Below, piece after piece: positions 32,282-42,831 of a stretch of 64,000 nt of DNA (position 1 is its first letter; every line of letters begins with the position of its first letter). The translations under genes were made by a program, and so were the position numbers. The notes below the pieces were generated by a model. The model made no database searches and was not told where the DNA came from. It saw only the letters and a list, made by a program, of their open reading frames with translations. Location of the stretch: positions 1-64,000 of the forward strand of contig CACCQD010000004.1 in the NCBI GenBank assembly GCA_902547925.1, read 5' to 3'. This stretch comes from an uncultured SAR116 cluster alpha proteobacterium (GTDB taxonomy: Bacteria; Pseudomonadota; Alphaproteobacteria; Puniceispirillales; Puniceispirillaceae).

Positions 32282-35200
32282 TTGAATGGAATAAACGGAA
32301 TGAACGGAATGAATGGGATGATGGCGCAAAAAGAGGGTGGCTGGCAATTCTGGGTGGACCGGGGCGGCACTTTTACCGATGTGGTGGCGCGGGCACCGGA
32401 TGGCACGCTGAAAACGCACAAGCTGCTGTCGGAAAATCCCGAAGCCTATGAGGATGCGGCGTTGCAGGGAATCCGGGACATGCTAGCGCTAGGCGATGAC
32501 GCGCCGATCCCCGAGGCCGCGATCGAGGCGGTGAAGATGGGAACAACGGTGGCGACCAACGCGTTGTTGGAGCGCAAGGGCGAACGGACGCTGCTGGTGG
32601 TGACAAAAGGGTTCCGTGACCAATTGCGGATTGCCTATCAGGCACGGCCCCGGCTGTTTGACATGAATATCGTGCTGCCGGAAATGCTGTATGAGCGGAT
32701 CGAGGAAGCCGATGAGCGTGTCGATGCGCGCGATCAGGTGTTGGTGCCGCTGGATGCCGAGGGGCTGCAAGGCCAGTTGCAGGCCGCCTATGATGATGGC
32801 ATCCGGTCAATTGCGATTGTGCTGATGCATGGCTACCGCGTGCATGACCATGAAAAACAGATTGCAGCAATGGCGCGCAAGATCGGCTTTGGGCAAATCT
32901 CGACAAGCCACGAGACAAGCTCGATGATCAAATTTGTCGGACGCGGCGATACCACCGTTGCCGATGCTTATCTCTCGCCAATCCTGCGCCGCTATATCGA
33001 CCGGATCGCCAAGGCGCTTGGCACTGTTAATCTACAGATGATGCAGTCGAATGGCGGCCTGACCGGGGCCAATCTGTTTCAGGGCAAGGATGCCATCCTG
33101 TCCGGCCCGGCAGGCGGTATTGTCGGCGCGGTGAAAACGGCGGAGCAGGCCGGTTTTGACAAGGTGATCACTTTTGATATGGGCGGCACCTCAACCGACG
33201 TGGCGCATTATAACAATGCCTATGAGCGGGTTTTCGAGACATTGGTTGCCGGGGTGCGGATCCATGCGCCGATGCTGTTGATCCATACGGTGGCGGCGGG
33301 TGGTGGTTCGCTTTGCCAGTTTGACGGGGCGCGGTTTCGCGTTGGCCCGGAGAGTGCGGGCGCCAATCCGGGGCCAGCCTGTTACCGGCGCGGCGGCCCG
33401 CTGGCGGTGACCGATTGCAATGTGATGCTTGGCAAGTTGCAGACAGATTTCTTTCCCTCGGTATTTGGCCCAGACCAGAATGAAAAGCTGGATGCCGAGG
33501 TGGTGCGCCAGAAATTCGCCAGCCTTGCCGCCGAGTTCTCGGTAGCGACCGGTGCTGACCGCAGCGCCGAGCAGATTGCTGACGGGTTTTTGCGGATCGC
33601 CGTCGAAAATATGGCAAACGCGATCAAGAAAATCTCGGTTCAACGCGGCTATGATTTGACCGATTATGCGCTGCAATGTTTTGGCGGTGCGGGGGGACAG
33701 CATGCCTGTCTGATTGCTGATGTTCTGGGAATGAATGTCGTTCTGGTGCATCCCTTTGCCGGAGTGCTGTCCGCCTATGGCATGGGGCTGGCTGATGTGC
33801 GGGCGCTGCGCGAGCGGACGGTCGAGGCACGGCTTGACGAGGAGGTGGTGCCGCGCCTGGTGGGGGAGCTTGATGAGCTGGCAGCGGTGGCAGAAAACGA
33901 GGTGTTGGAACAAAAGATCGCGCCAGAAAAAATTGAAATAAAACGATTTGTTCATCTGCGTTATGATGGATCAGACACCTCGCTTGAGGTGCAGTTTGGC
34001 CCGGTGCCGGAGATGGTCAGCGCCTATGAGGCAGCCTATCGCGCACGTTTTGGCTTTGTAATGCCGGGCAAGGGCGTGATTGCCGCAACGATCTCGGTGG
34101 AGGCGATTGGCCACACATTTGATCTGGAAAGCGAAACGCTGGCGGTGAGTGGTGAGGCCGCACCGATCAGCAGTGCCGAAGCCTATATGGGTGGCGATTT
34201 TGTCAATGCGCCCATCTATGACCGCGACACGGTGCCGGCGGGAAGTCGGATTGACGGGCCAGCGCTGATCATTGAGGCAACGGGAACAACGATTGTCGAG
34301 CCCGGCTGGCAGGCGGAAATGACGGCGCTCGGCAATCTGGTGCTGCGCCGCGTGGTGGCCCGGGTGGCCCAGGTGGCGATCGGCACGACAAGTGATCCGG
34401 TGATGCTCGAGGTGTTCAATAATCTGTTCATGTCGATTGCCGAACAGATGGGCTTTACGCTGCAGAACACGGCGCTGTCGGTCAATGTCAAGGAACGGCT
34501 GGATTTTTCCTGTGCGATTTTCGATGCGACAGGATCGTTGATCGCCAATGCACCGCACATGCCGGTGCATCTTGGCTCTATGGGCGAGTCGGTGCGGGCA
34601 GTGATCCGGGACAATGAGGGGGCGATCAATGAGGGTGACGGATTTGTTCTGAACAATCCCTATAATGGCGGCACGCATCTGCCCGATATCACCGTGGTCA
34701 CGCCGGTGTTCGATCAGGGCGAGATTCTGTTTTTTGTCGCGTGCCGGGGTCATCATCCCGATGTTGGCGGCAAAACACCCGGATCGGCACCACCAGACTC
34801 TGCGCATATTGATGAGGAAGGTGTGCTGATCAACAATTTCAAGTTGGTCGATGGCGGTGAATACCGTGAAGCGGAAATGGTGGAGGTTCTGAACGACGCG
34901 CTGTATCCGGCGCGCAATCCAAAGCAGAATATCGCCGATCTAAGGGCGCAGCTGGCAGCGAATGAGAAGGGCGTTCAGGAGCTGCACAAGATGGTTGCGC
35001 ATTATGGGATGGAGACGGTGCTGGCCTATATGGGGCATGTGCAGGACAATGCTGAGGAATCGGTGCGCAGGGTGATTGATGTGCTGCGGGATGGCAGCTT
35101 CACGTATCCCATGGATAATGGCCAGCAGGTGAGCGTGGCGATCTCTATTGACCGGGAAAACCGCTCAGCCAAGGTTGATTTTACCGGAACCAGCAAGCAG

Positions 35201-35989
35201 GGCGCGAATAATTTCAACGCACCGGCGGCGGTGTGCCGGGCGGCGGTGCTCTATGTGTTCCGCACGCTGGTCAATGATGATATCCCGATGAATGAGGGCT
35301 GTCTGAAGCCAGTCGAGATCATCCTCCCCGATGATTGCATGCTGCGCGCGCAATATCCAGCGGCGGTGATTGCCGGTAATGTTGAAACCTCGCAGATTGT
35401 CACGGATACGCTGTATGGCGCGCTGGGGGTGATGGCGGCGGCGCAAGGAACGATGAATAATTTCATCTATGGCAACGAAGATTATCAATATTATGAAACG
35501 CTGTGTGGTGGCTCCGGGGCCGGTCCCGATTTCGATGGGGCAGACGCTGTTCACACGCATATGACGAACAGCCGTCTGACAGACCCGGAGGTGCTGGAAT
35601 GGCGTTATCCGGTGCTGTTGGAGAGTTTTGAGGTGCGCACCGGGTCCGGCGGGCGTGGCCGGCATCATGGCGGTGATGGGGTGCGGCGGCGAATACGTTT
35701 TCTGGAGGAGATGGACGCGGTGATCCTGGCCAACCACCGGATCGTGCCGCCCTATGGCATGGCTGGCGGCGGCGCGGCAGCGGTCGGGCGCAACTGGGTT
35801 GAGCGTGTCGATGGCAGTGTTGAGGAATTGACGGCAACCGATCTCCGATTGATGCAGCCGGGCGATGTGTTCGTTATCGAAACGCCGGGCGGTGGCGGGT
35901 TTGGTCCAGAAGAAGCGGGTCCGACAGGGGCGGATCAAGCGGAAGGCGAACAGGGTAAAGACCGACAGGGGAAAGGAGAGCCAAAATGA
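32282..35989 (+). CDS. 5-oxoprolinase / fused HyuA-HyuB hydantoinase-type protein
   Basis: WVDRGGTFTDVVARAPDGT...TFDMGGTSTDVA (HyuA) and AEQMGFTLQNTALSVNVKERLDFSCAIFDATG...NDPYNGGTHLPD-like (HyuB). Confidence 0.93.
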   Translation: MNGINGMNGMNGMMAQKEGGWQFWVDRGGTFTDVVARAPDGTLKTHKLLSENPEAYEDAALQGIRDMLALGDDAPIPEAAIEAVKMGTTVATNALLERKGERTLLVVTKGFRDQLRIAYQARPRLFDMNIVLPEMLYERIEEADERVDARDQVLVPLDAEGLQGQLQAAYDDGIRSIAIVLMHGYRVHDHEKQIAAMARKIGFGQISTSHETSSMIKFVGRGDTTVADAYLSPILRRYIDRIAKALGTVNLQMMQSNGGLTGANLFQGKDAILSGPAGGIVGAVKTAEQAGFDKVITFDMGGTSTDVAHYNNAYERVFETLVAGVRIHAPMLLIHTVAAGGGSLCQFDGARFRVGPESAGANPGPACYRRGGPLAVTDCNVMLGKLQTDFFPSVFGPDQNEKLDAEVVRQKFASLAAEFSVATGADRSAEQIADGFLRIAVENMANAIKKISVQRGYDLTDYALQCFGGAGGQHACLIADVLGMNVVLVHPFAGVLSAYGMGLADVRALRERTVEARLDEEVVPRLVGELDELAAVAENEVLEQKIAPEKIEIKRFVHLRYDGSDTSLEVQFGPVPEMVSAYEAAYRARFGFVMPGKGVIAATISVEAIGHTFDLESETLAVSGEAAPISSAEAYMGGDFVNAPIYDRDTVPAGSRIDGPALIIEATGTTIVEPGWQAEMTALGNLVLRRVVARVAQVAIGTTSDPVMLEVFNNLFMSIAEQMGFTLQNTALSVNVKERLDFSCAIFDATGSLIANAPHMPVHLGSMGESVRAVIRDNEGAINEGDGFVLNNPYNGGTHLPDITVVTPVFDQGEILFFVACRGHHPDVGGKTPGSAPPDSAHIDEEGVLINNFKLVDGGEYREAEMVEVLNDALYPARNPKQNIADLRAQLAANEKGVQELHKMVAHYGMETVLAYMGHVQDNAEESVRRVIDVLRDGSFTYPMDNGQQVSVAISIDRENRSAKVDFTGTSKQGANNFNAPAAVCRAAVLYVFRTLVNDDIPMNEGCLKPVEIILPDDCMLRAQYPAAVIAGNVETSQIVTDTLYGALGVMAAAQGTMNNFIYGNEDYQYYETLCGGSGAGPDFDGADAVHTHMTNSRLTDPEVLEWRYPVLLESFEVRTGSGGRGRHHGGDGVRRRIRFLEEMDAVILANHRIVPPYGMAGGGAAAVGRNWVERVDGSVEELTATDLRLMQPGDVFVIETPGGGGFGPEEAGPTGADQAEGEQGKDRQGKGEPK

Positions 35990-36516
35990 GCCCGGAGCGT
36001 TCCAGAATTGTCTCGTCAGCGCATCTTGTCTCGGACAGCGCGGCAGAGCTGAGCGAGGTCGAATATGGCCTGATCGTCGCCAGTAACGCCTTTGGGCTGT
36101 GGTGCGTGCGGGGGACCGCAGCGGCGATTGCCGAATTTCCGGTGGCCGCTGATTTGGGGGTGTTGGATGTGTTGTGCCTGCACTCGGTCAATCATCGGGG
36201 GCGCGAGAAAAAGCTGGCCGATATCTGTTTCAAACTGAATATTGAGGAAACGCATCTGGTCAATTATGCGCTGAAGAAGCTGGTCAAGGCGGGGCTTGTC
36301 GGGGGCCGCAAACAGGGCAAGGAAGTGCTTTATGCAACAAGCGACATGGGCAAGGCGTTGTGTCTGCGCTATCGCGAGATACGCGAGGCCTGTCTTGTCG
36401 ATGCGTTTTCTGCGCTTGGCGAAATTGATGCCGAGAGTCTGGCCGATCTGGCGCGGCAATTGCGCGTACTGTCCGGGCTATATGGGCAGGCCGCCCGCAG
36501 CGCAACCAATCTATAG
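35986..36516 (+). CDS. winged-helix DNA-binding regulator (MarR-like)
   Basis: VLDVLCLHSVNHRGREKKLADICFKLNIEETHLVNYALKKLVKAGLV; ATGA overlap with the oxoprolinase gene. Confidence 0.75.
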   Translation: MSPERSRIVSSAHLVSDSAAELSEVEYGLIVASNAFGLWCVRGTAAAIAEFPVAADLGVLDVLCLHSVNHRGREKKLADICFKLNIEETHLVNYALKKLVKAGLVGGRKQGKEVLYATSDMGKALCLRYREIREACLVDAFSALGEIDAESLADLARQLRVLSGLYGQAARSATNL

Positions 36517-36566
36517 CCGGAACAAATGCGGGAGCAAATACGGGAATGGACTCGGGAACAGATGTT

Positions 36567-37544
36567 ATGAGGGCTGTCTGGTATGAGAGCAATGGGCCGG
36601 CAGGAGAGGTGCTGGTCACTGGCGAGATGGCGCGGCCAGAACCAAAGGAAGACGAGGTGTTGGTGCGGCTTCATGCAAGCGGGATAAACCCGTCTGACGT
36701 GAAAGCGCGTGCTGGCGCGCGGCCGATGGCGTTTGACAGGGTGATCCCACATAGTGACGGGGCCGGTGTGGTTGAGGCTGTTGGCGAGGCGATTGGTGAC
36801 TTTGATGTTGGTGCCCGGGTGTTTATCCGCAATGGCCAATGGCGGCGGGCTCTGGGAAGCGCGGCGGCGTACATCGCGCTTGATGCCGGGCTGGTGCATC
36901 CGCTGCCGGATGCGGTGTCTTTTGAGGTGGGGGCAAGCCTTGGCATTCCAGGCATGACCGCAGCGCATGCGGTGCTAAAGGACGGGCCGGTTGATGGTGC
37001 CAGCCTGTTGGTGCAGGGCGGCGGCGGGACGGTGGCGCGTCTGGCGGTGCAGATTGCGCGGGCCAGCGGGGCACGGGTAATCACGACAAGCAGCCGCGCC
37101 GACCAGCGCCGGCGGCTGATCGGGCTTGGTGCAAGCGCGGCGCTTGATTACCGTGACCCGGAGTTGGCGCACCAGATCATCGCGGCAAATGGCGGGCGAC
37201 CAATTGACCGGGTGATTGACGCCGAGGTCGGTGCCAATCTTGACACCAGTCTGGAGGTACTGCGTGAGGGTGGGATGATTGCCGGTTATGGCTCAGTCAA
37301 ACACCCAAACCCGGAACTTCCATTTATTAAAATGATGTTTAAAAACATAACCTTGTCATCTATTCTTGTGTATCTGCTTGAAGATGATGACGCGGCACGC
37401 TATGCGGCTATTCTGGGGAAGATGCTGAGCGCGGAGACAGTCCAGCTGTCGGTGGCGGCGGCGCTGGGTCTGGAGGAGGCGGTGCAGGCGCATGAGATGG
37501 TCGAGGCCGGCAACCGCGATGGGGCTGTGGTGCTGATGGTCTAG
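36567..37544 (+). CDS. zinc-free MDR family NADPH:quinone oxidoreductase
   Basis: MRAVWYESNGPAGEVL...HASGINPSDVKARAG...LLVQGGGGTVARLAVQIARASGARVI. Confidence 0.88.
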   Translation: MRAVWYESNGPAGEVLVTGEMARPEPKEDEVLVRLHASGINPSDVKARAGARPMAFDRVIPHSDGAGVVEAVGEAIGDFDVGARVFIRNGQWRRALGSAAAYIALDAGLVHPLPDAVSFEVGASLGIPGMTAAHAVLKDGPVDGASLLVQGGGGTVARLAVQIARASGARVITTSSRADQRRRLIGLGASAALDYRDPELAHQIIAANGGRPIDRVIDAEVGANLDTSLEVLREGGMIAGYGSVKHPNPELPFIKMMFKNITLSSILVYLLEDDDAARYAAILGKMLSAETVQLSVAAALGLEEAVQAHEMVEAGNRDGAVVLMV

Positions 37545-37698
37545 GCGCGCCCGGGACGCCCAGCTTCGGGCAGACGCGGGAGAGGCGCGGGAAATGGCTT
37601 TGGCTTGTAAAGCCGGTGTCATTTGGGTACATCATAGGCAAGAGTTTATGATTAACTCAACCGCTACCCCGGTTGCTAACCCTTGCTGGAAAATCCCT

Positions 37699-39006
37699 AT
37701 GAATGAGCAGAAATCTGTGTTGAAAATCGGCATTGCCGGTCTTGGTGTTGTTGGCGGTGAAGTGGCACGGCAATTGACGGCGCGCAGTGCAGCGCTTGGC
37801 GCGGCGGCGGGGTGCGCATTGCAGCTCATCGCGGTTGCCGCCCGGGACCGCACGGCAGATCGCGGGTTTGATGCCTCGGCGATGATCTGGGTGGAAAATG
37901 CCGCTGATATGGCGGCGATTGACGAGCTGGATATTATTGTCGAGATGATTGGCGGCAGCAAGGGTGTGGCGCTTGATCTGGTACGCTCTGCGCTCCGCGC
38001 TGGCAAGCATGTGGTGACAGCGAACAAGGCGTTGCTGGCGCATCATGGAGCCGAGCTGGCTGGGCTTGCCGAGGAGAATGATGTCGGGCTGTTGTTTGAA
38101 GCGTCGGTGGCGGGCGGCATTCCGGCAATCAAGACGCTGCGCGAGGGGTTGGGGGGCAATGAGTTCAGCCGTGTGTCAGGGATTTTGAATGGTACCTGCA
38201 ATTACATTTTGACCCGGATGGAGAAAACCGGCGAGGCGTTTGATGACGTGCTGGCCGATGCGCAGAAACTGGGTTATGCTGAAGCTGAGCCGTCTCTCGA
38301 CGTTGATGGCATTGATGCGGCGCATAAGCTGACGCTGCTAGGGGCGATCGCCTTTGGTCAGAAGCCACGCTTTGAGGCGGTGTCGATACAGGGGATACGC
38401 GATGTTGCGGCGGTTGATTTCACCTATGCCAACAAGCTGGGCTTTCGGATCAAGCTGGTTGGGGTTGCCGAACCTGGGATTGCGCCGCGCATGCAGACCT
38501 GTCTGTTGCCGCTGAATTGCCAGCTGGCGAAGGTGAATGGTGTGTTGAATGCGGTCGAGTTTCACGGCACGCCGATTGGCGGCACCCTGTCGATCGGGCC
38601 GGGGGCCGGGGCCGGGGCGACCGCATCTGCGGTGCTGGCCGATCTGATTGATATTGGCCGGGGGCGGATCACGCTGCCATTTGGCCGGCCGGTGGCCGAG
38701 CTGGTGGAAATTGATGAGGCCACACAGCGCGATGGCGATGACACGCCGTTCTATGTGCGCCTGATGGTGGTCGATCAGCCGGGGGTTCTGGCCGATGTAA
38801 CGAAAATGTTGCAGACGCACCAGATTTCGGTGGAGAGTTTGTTACAGCAGGGCCGCGCCCCCGATGATGTGGTGCCACTGGTGATGACAACACATGAGAC
38901 AAGCGGAGCGGTGCTGGCGTCCGCTCTAACGGCGATCGAGGGGCTGGCCGTGGTGCGCGCCAAGCCGGTGGCGATGCCGATACTGCCGGATGAGGTGGAG
39001 GGCTAG
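37699..39006 (+). CDS. hom: homoserine dehydrogenase
   Basis: KIGIAGLGVVGGEVARQL...GILNGTCNYILTRME...LGYAEAEPSLDVDGIDAAHKL; C-terminal ACT region. Confidence 0.95.
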   Translation: MNEQKSVLKIGIAGLGVVGGEVARQLTARSAALGAAAGCALQLIAVAARDRTADRGFDASAMIWVENAADMAAIDELDIIVEMIGGSKGVALDLVRSALRAGKHVVTANKALLAHHGAELAGLAEENDVGLLFEASVAGGIPAIKTLREGLGGNEFSRVSGILNGTCNYILTRMEKTGEAFDDVLADAQKLGYAEAEPSLDVDGIDAAHKLTLLGAIAFGQKPRFEAVSIQGIRDVAAVDFTYANKLGFRIKLVGVAEPGIAPRMQTCLLPLNCQLAKVNGVLNAVEFHGTPIGGTLSIGPGAGAGATASAVLADLIDIGRGRITLPFGRPVAELVEIDEATQRDGDDTPFYVRLMVVDQPGVLADVTKMLQTHQISVESLLQQGRAPDDVVPLVMTTHETSGAVLASALTAIEGLAVVRAKPVAMPILPDEVEG

Positions 39007-40935
39007 GTGGCCACAAGCAGCCCGCGTGATCCTGCGCTCAGTGACGCATTTATGGGGGTTGCCATTTCGGCGAGTGGCGCGCGCTGGCAGGAAAGCCCGA
39101 AAGCCGTAACCGACATTGATCTTGACCGGTTTGCCGCCGGTCTTGCCCAGAATTTTGCCAATTTGCCACTGCCGATTGCCCGAATATTGGCGGCACGCGG
39201 CATCAGCGCCGAGGCATTGCCGACACATATCAACCCGAAATTGCGTGATCTGCTGCCTGACCCATCGCGGTTTCGCGATATGGACAGGGCGGCAGCGCGG
39301 CTGGCCGACTGCGTTGAGGCGGGTGAGCCGATTGGCGTTTTTGGCGATTATGATGTCGATGGGGCGGCGGCGGCGGCGCTGTTGGTGACGGTGATGCGCG
39401 AGCTTGGTGTTGCCGTTGATGTGCATATCCCGGATCGGTTTTTCGAAGGCTATGGCCCGAATGAGGCGGCGTTGATGGCGCTCCGGGAGCGTGGCGCCAA
39501 GCTGTTGGTGACGGTGGATTGCGGGATTACCGCGCATGCGCCGCTGGCCGCGGTGGCCGATACCGGCATGGATGTGATCGTCATCGACCATCATATCGCC
39601 GAGCCCGCATTGCCGCCGGCGCATAGCGTGATCAACCCGAACCGGCTGGATGAGACGGGAGAATATGGATCGCTCTGTGCCGCAGGGGTGTGTTTTATCA
39701 CGCTTGTCGGGCTGGTGCGGGAGCTGCGCACGCGGCAATTCTTTAACGATAAGCGCCCCGTGCCCGATCTGATGATGCGCCTTGATCTGGTGGCGCTGGC
39801 GACTGTGTGCGATGTGGTGCCGCTTGTCGGGCTGAACCGGGCGTTTGTGGCGCAGGGCCTGAAAATCATGGCGAAACGGCAGAATCCCGGTCTTGCCAGC
39901 CTTGCCGATGTGGCCGGAATGAAAACCGTGCCGAATGCCCATGCGCTCGGGTTTTTGCTGGGGCCGCGAATCAACGCAGGGGGACGCATTGGCGTGCCCG
40001 AGACTGGGGTGCGGCTGCTGGCAACGGACCGCGCGGATGAGGCGGTGGGGCTAGCCGCGCGGCTTGATCTCTATAATCAGGAACGACGCCAGATCGAGGA
40101 AGGCATCCGCCAACAGGCGATTGACCGCGCCGAAGCGATGATCGGTGATGGCGATATCGGCACGTCAGGGACGGATAAGTCAGGAAGGGGTAGGGCGGGC
40201 GCGGGTAGAGGGACAGATGTTCTGGTACTGGCCGACAGGAAGTGGCATGAGGGGGTGATTGGCATTGTTGCTGGCCGCCTGCGTGAGCGGTTTGGCAGGC
40301 CGGCCTGTGTGATTTCGCTTGCCAGTGATGGTGTTGGCAAGGGGTCTGGGCGGTCAATAGCCGGGTTTCGGCTTGGCAGCGCGATCATCGCGGCGCGTCA
40401 GGCGGGGATTTTGCTGGGGGGCGGCGGGCATGACATGGCCGCTGGCTTTTCGGTGGAGGAGAGCAAGATTGAGGCGTTGCAGGCGTTTCTGGCCGAACGG
40501 CTGGCGCAGGATCTGGCCGGAGAGGCCCCGCAGCTTGTGCGTGAAGTGAGCGCGGCGCTGAGCTGCGCCGGGGTACAACCGGAGATCGCGGATTGGCTGG
40601 AGACGCTGGGGCCATTTGGCAATGGCAACCCGGAGCCGCGCTTTGTTCTGCCCGATTGCCGGGTCACATTTGCCAAGCCGGTTGGCAGCGATGGCGCGCA
40701 TATTTCCTGTCGGATTGATGATGGTGGTGGGATGGCGCTGAACGCGATTGCCTTTCAGGCGGGCGGCGCACCGCTTGGCAAACTGTTGCTGGCGGCGGCT
40801 GATGATGGGCGCTATGTGCATGTTCTGGGGAAGCTCAGGCGCGATGGGTTTCGTGGTGGCAGGGCGATGCAGATCGAAATCGAGGACGCCGCGACACCGC
40901 CGCAGAGCGTTTTTGGCGCAGGCGGTGGCAGATAG
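39007..40935 (+). CDS. recJ: single-stranded-DNA-specific exonuclease RecJ
   Basis: GVFGDYDVDGAAAAALL...VIDHHIAEPALPPAHSVINPN...GGHDMAAGFSV; GTG start. Confidence 0.95.
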   Translation: MATSSPRDPALSDAFMGVAISASGARWQESPKAVTDIDLDRFAAGLAQNFANLPLPIARILAARGISAEALPTHINPKLRDLLPDPSRFRDMDRAAARLADCVEAGEPIGVFGDYDVDGAAAAALLVTVMRELGVAVDVHIPDRFFEGYGPNEAALMALRERGAKLLVTVDCGITAHAPLAAVADTGMDVIVIDHHIAEPALPPAHSVINPNRLDETGEYGSLCAAGVCFITLVGLVRELRTRQFFNDKRPVPDLMMRLDLVALATVCDVVPLVGLNRAFVAQGLKIMAKRQNPGLASLADVAGMKTVPNAHALGFLLGPRINAGGRIGVPETGVRLLATDRADEAVGLAARLDLYNQERRQIEEGIRQQAIDRAEAMIGDGDIGTSGTDKSGRGRAGAGRGTDVLVLADRKWHEGVIGIVAGRLRERFGRPACVISLASDGVGKGSGRSIAGFRLGSAIIAARQAGILLGGGGHDMAAGFSVEESKIEALQAFLAERLAQDLAGEAPQLVREVSAALSCAGVQPEIADWLETLGPFGNGNPEPRFVLPDCRVTFAKPVGSDGAHISCRIDDGGGMALNAIAFQAGGAPLGKLLLAAADDGRYVHVLGKLRRDGFRGGRAMQIEIEDAATPPQSVFGAGGGR

Positions 40936-41015
40936 GTGAAAATTGCGTGAAAAGCGGCTTGATTTGCCCCACAGAATTGACTAAACACACGGTCACTATG
41001 TTCACTGGCCTTTAC

Positions 41016-41091
<76 letters not shown>

Positions 41092-41121
41092 GCCTACAAC
41101 CCAAGCACAGCCTCAAAAACA

Positions 41122-41160
41122 CGCCCTCGGCCCTCACGGACCGGGGCTGTTTTTTTGTTT
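41122..41160 (+). terminator. terminator downstream of tRNA-Glu (left-end module of island)
   Basis: GCCCTCGGCCCTCACGGACCGGGGCTG followed by TTTTTTT. Confidence 0.65.
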
Positions 41161-41342
41161 ATGTTATAGTTTTTCTTTTTTTAATGGTGTGTATGTTGAT
41201 TTATAGAAAATTATACTTTGAAACACCTAATTAGAATACTGAATGTAAATAAAATTCTTGAACTATTTTCTGCTACTGTGGTCACAGAAACCTTCGACGA
41301 AACTCTATTTTGTCACCACGTTGGAGGGGAAGACATTTTGGG

Positions 41343-42191
41343 TTACTTAGTTGCTTTGACGTAGTGAAGTGCCGCGTTATATTTGATTTCGTGATTAACT
41401 CGTCTTTTTTTGCATAATTCTAACACTTTACTCTTTATAGCCGACATCTCTTTATCACTTAAGTTTGATCCGGAGTATAGTTTCGCTCTAGGACCGATAC
41501 TTAAAAGTATTTCAACGTCTTTTTCAGGGGTGTCCCGGGTAGAAATAGAAGACGAGACTGTGTCGATTTTGATTTCCCGAAATCCAGATAAATCCAAAAT
41601 TTCCCAAATATATTTTTTGTCACTAAAAGCAAATGCACCTGGCTCCCTTGTTGTTGGAGGCAAATTTTTATTCGTGTAACTTGTCACAATCTCAGAGCCC
41701 TCAATAAAAAACTCATTGCAATTCATATCTGCCCAACAAACAAAGTTCAGTGATCCTCCTGTTTTCATTGATAAATGTATATTCTTAAAAGCTTCTATCG
41801 GGTTCTCAAAAAACATCATGCCAAATCTAGAGATCACTTTGTCAAAACTTCCTACTTTGAATTTGTAGTTTTGTGCATCGCAGGTGTTGAATTCTAAATT
41901 TTCAATGTTTGAAAATTTATTTCTCGCAAAAGTTAATAATGTTTCCGATATGTCTGCGCCTTGAACATAACCGCTGCTTCCAACATACTGCGAAGCTCTA
42001 AAAGATGTTTCGCCGCCACCACATCCCACATCCAAAACGCAATCGTTTTGAACAATTTTTGACCTAAAAAAAAGTTCATCAGTTAAAACAGAGAAACGCT
42101 CATTCATTGCGTCATCAATTTTAACCCACTTGGGACCAGATTTCTCATTCCAGTACTCTGACTGTTCTATATTTTTTATTGTTTTTGACAT
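41343..42191 (-). CDS. class I SAM-dependent methyltransferase (island segment 1 cargo)
   Basis: NDCVLDVGCGGGETSFRAS...GADISETLLTFAR...FDKVISRFGMMFFENPIEAFKNI. Confidence 0.85.
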   Translation of the reverse strand: MSKTIKNIEQSEYWNEKSGPKWVKIDDAMNERFSVLTDELFFRSKIVQNDCVLDVGCGGGETSFRASQYVGSSGYVQGADISETLLTFARNKFSNIENLEFNTCDAQNYKFKVGSFDKVISRFGMMFFENPIEAFKNIHLSMKTGGSLNFVCWADMNCNEFFIEGSEIVTSYTNKNLPPTTREPGAFAFSDKKYIWEILDLSGFREIKIDTVSSSISTRDTPEKDVEILLSIGPRAKLYSGSNLSDKEMSAIKSKVLELCKKRRVNHEIKYNAALHYVKATK

Positions 42192-42445
42192 AGGGTGAAG
42201 AATATTCCGCTGACACTTTTTTAGTAAGTTCCAAATATAAAATTATTTCCTCGGAGGGCGCCACAACATTAATGAAGGCGGTTTGCTGCAAAAAATGCAC
42301 GTGAAGTGATTTTTAAACCCGATTTTTAAACGATTTGTTTAGTGAGTTTAATTAATATTCTAAGGCGAATTTTAATGGATTAATGTTGCTTAAGTTTACG
42401 TGGCCCTCCACAGGGGGCTCCAACTTGTTATAGTTTGTTATAGGT

Positions 42446-42527
42446 TTCTAGCTTCCAACGCCCACCAACAGTAACAAAAACACCCCGTAAACGCTGAGTT
42501 TTTACCTCCAGAAACCGCCAAATATCC
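42446..42527. repeat. right-end module copy RE1 (divergent)
   Basis: AGGTTTCTAGCTTCCAACG...TTTTTACCTCCAGAAACCGCCAAATATC, shared with RE2/RE4. Confidence 0.7.
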
Positions 42528-42573
42528 CTCTTTCACGGCGCCAATAGGGGTTAGAATCCCCTACGTGATGCTA
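42528..42573 (+). repeat. degenerate att copy R1 of tRNA-Glu 3' end
   Basis: CTCTTTCACGGCGCCAATAGGGGTTAGAATCCCCTACGTGATGCTA; downstream left-end module also retained (GCCTACAA...CCCTCACGGACCGGAGGTTTTTTTT). Confidence 0.85.
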
Positions 42574-42831
42574 GCCTACAAAGCAGGCACAGTCTTAAAA
42601 ACAAGCCCTCCACCCTCACGGACCGGAGGTTTTTTTTATTTTCTGAACTTTGCCCCGCTTCCAATTGGCCAAACAAACTTGATTAATAACAGTTTTTAGT
42701 ATTCCGTTATTGCATGCAGGAAGAGCCTCTTAAGCACTTGGTTTAAAAGTTGTTGTGCTAATTTTTGAATATCAAATTTGGGTTTACTTTTCCTAACGGC
42801 TAAGCGCTAACAAAACTAGGCAGAACATTAA

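Noticed and set aside
38926-39942. Long antisense ORF (338 aa) opposite hom/recJ
   Set aside because: Lies over well-supported recJ codons; His/Arg/Gln-rich shadow ORF typical of GC-rich sequence.
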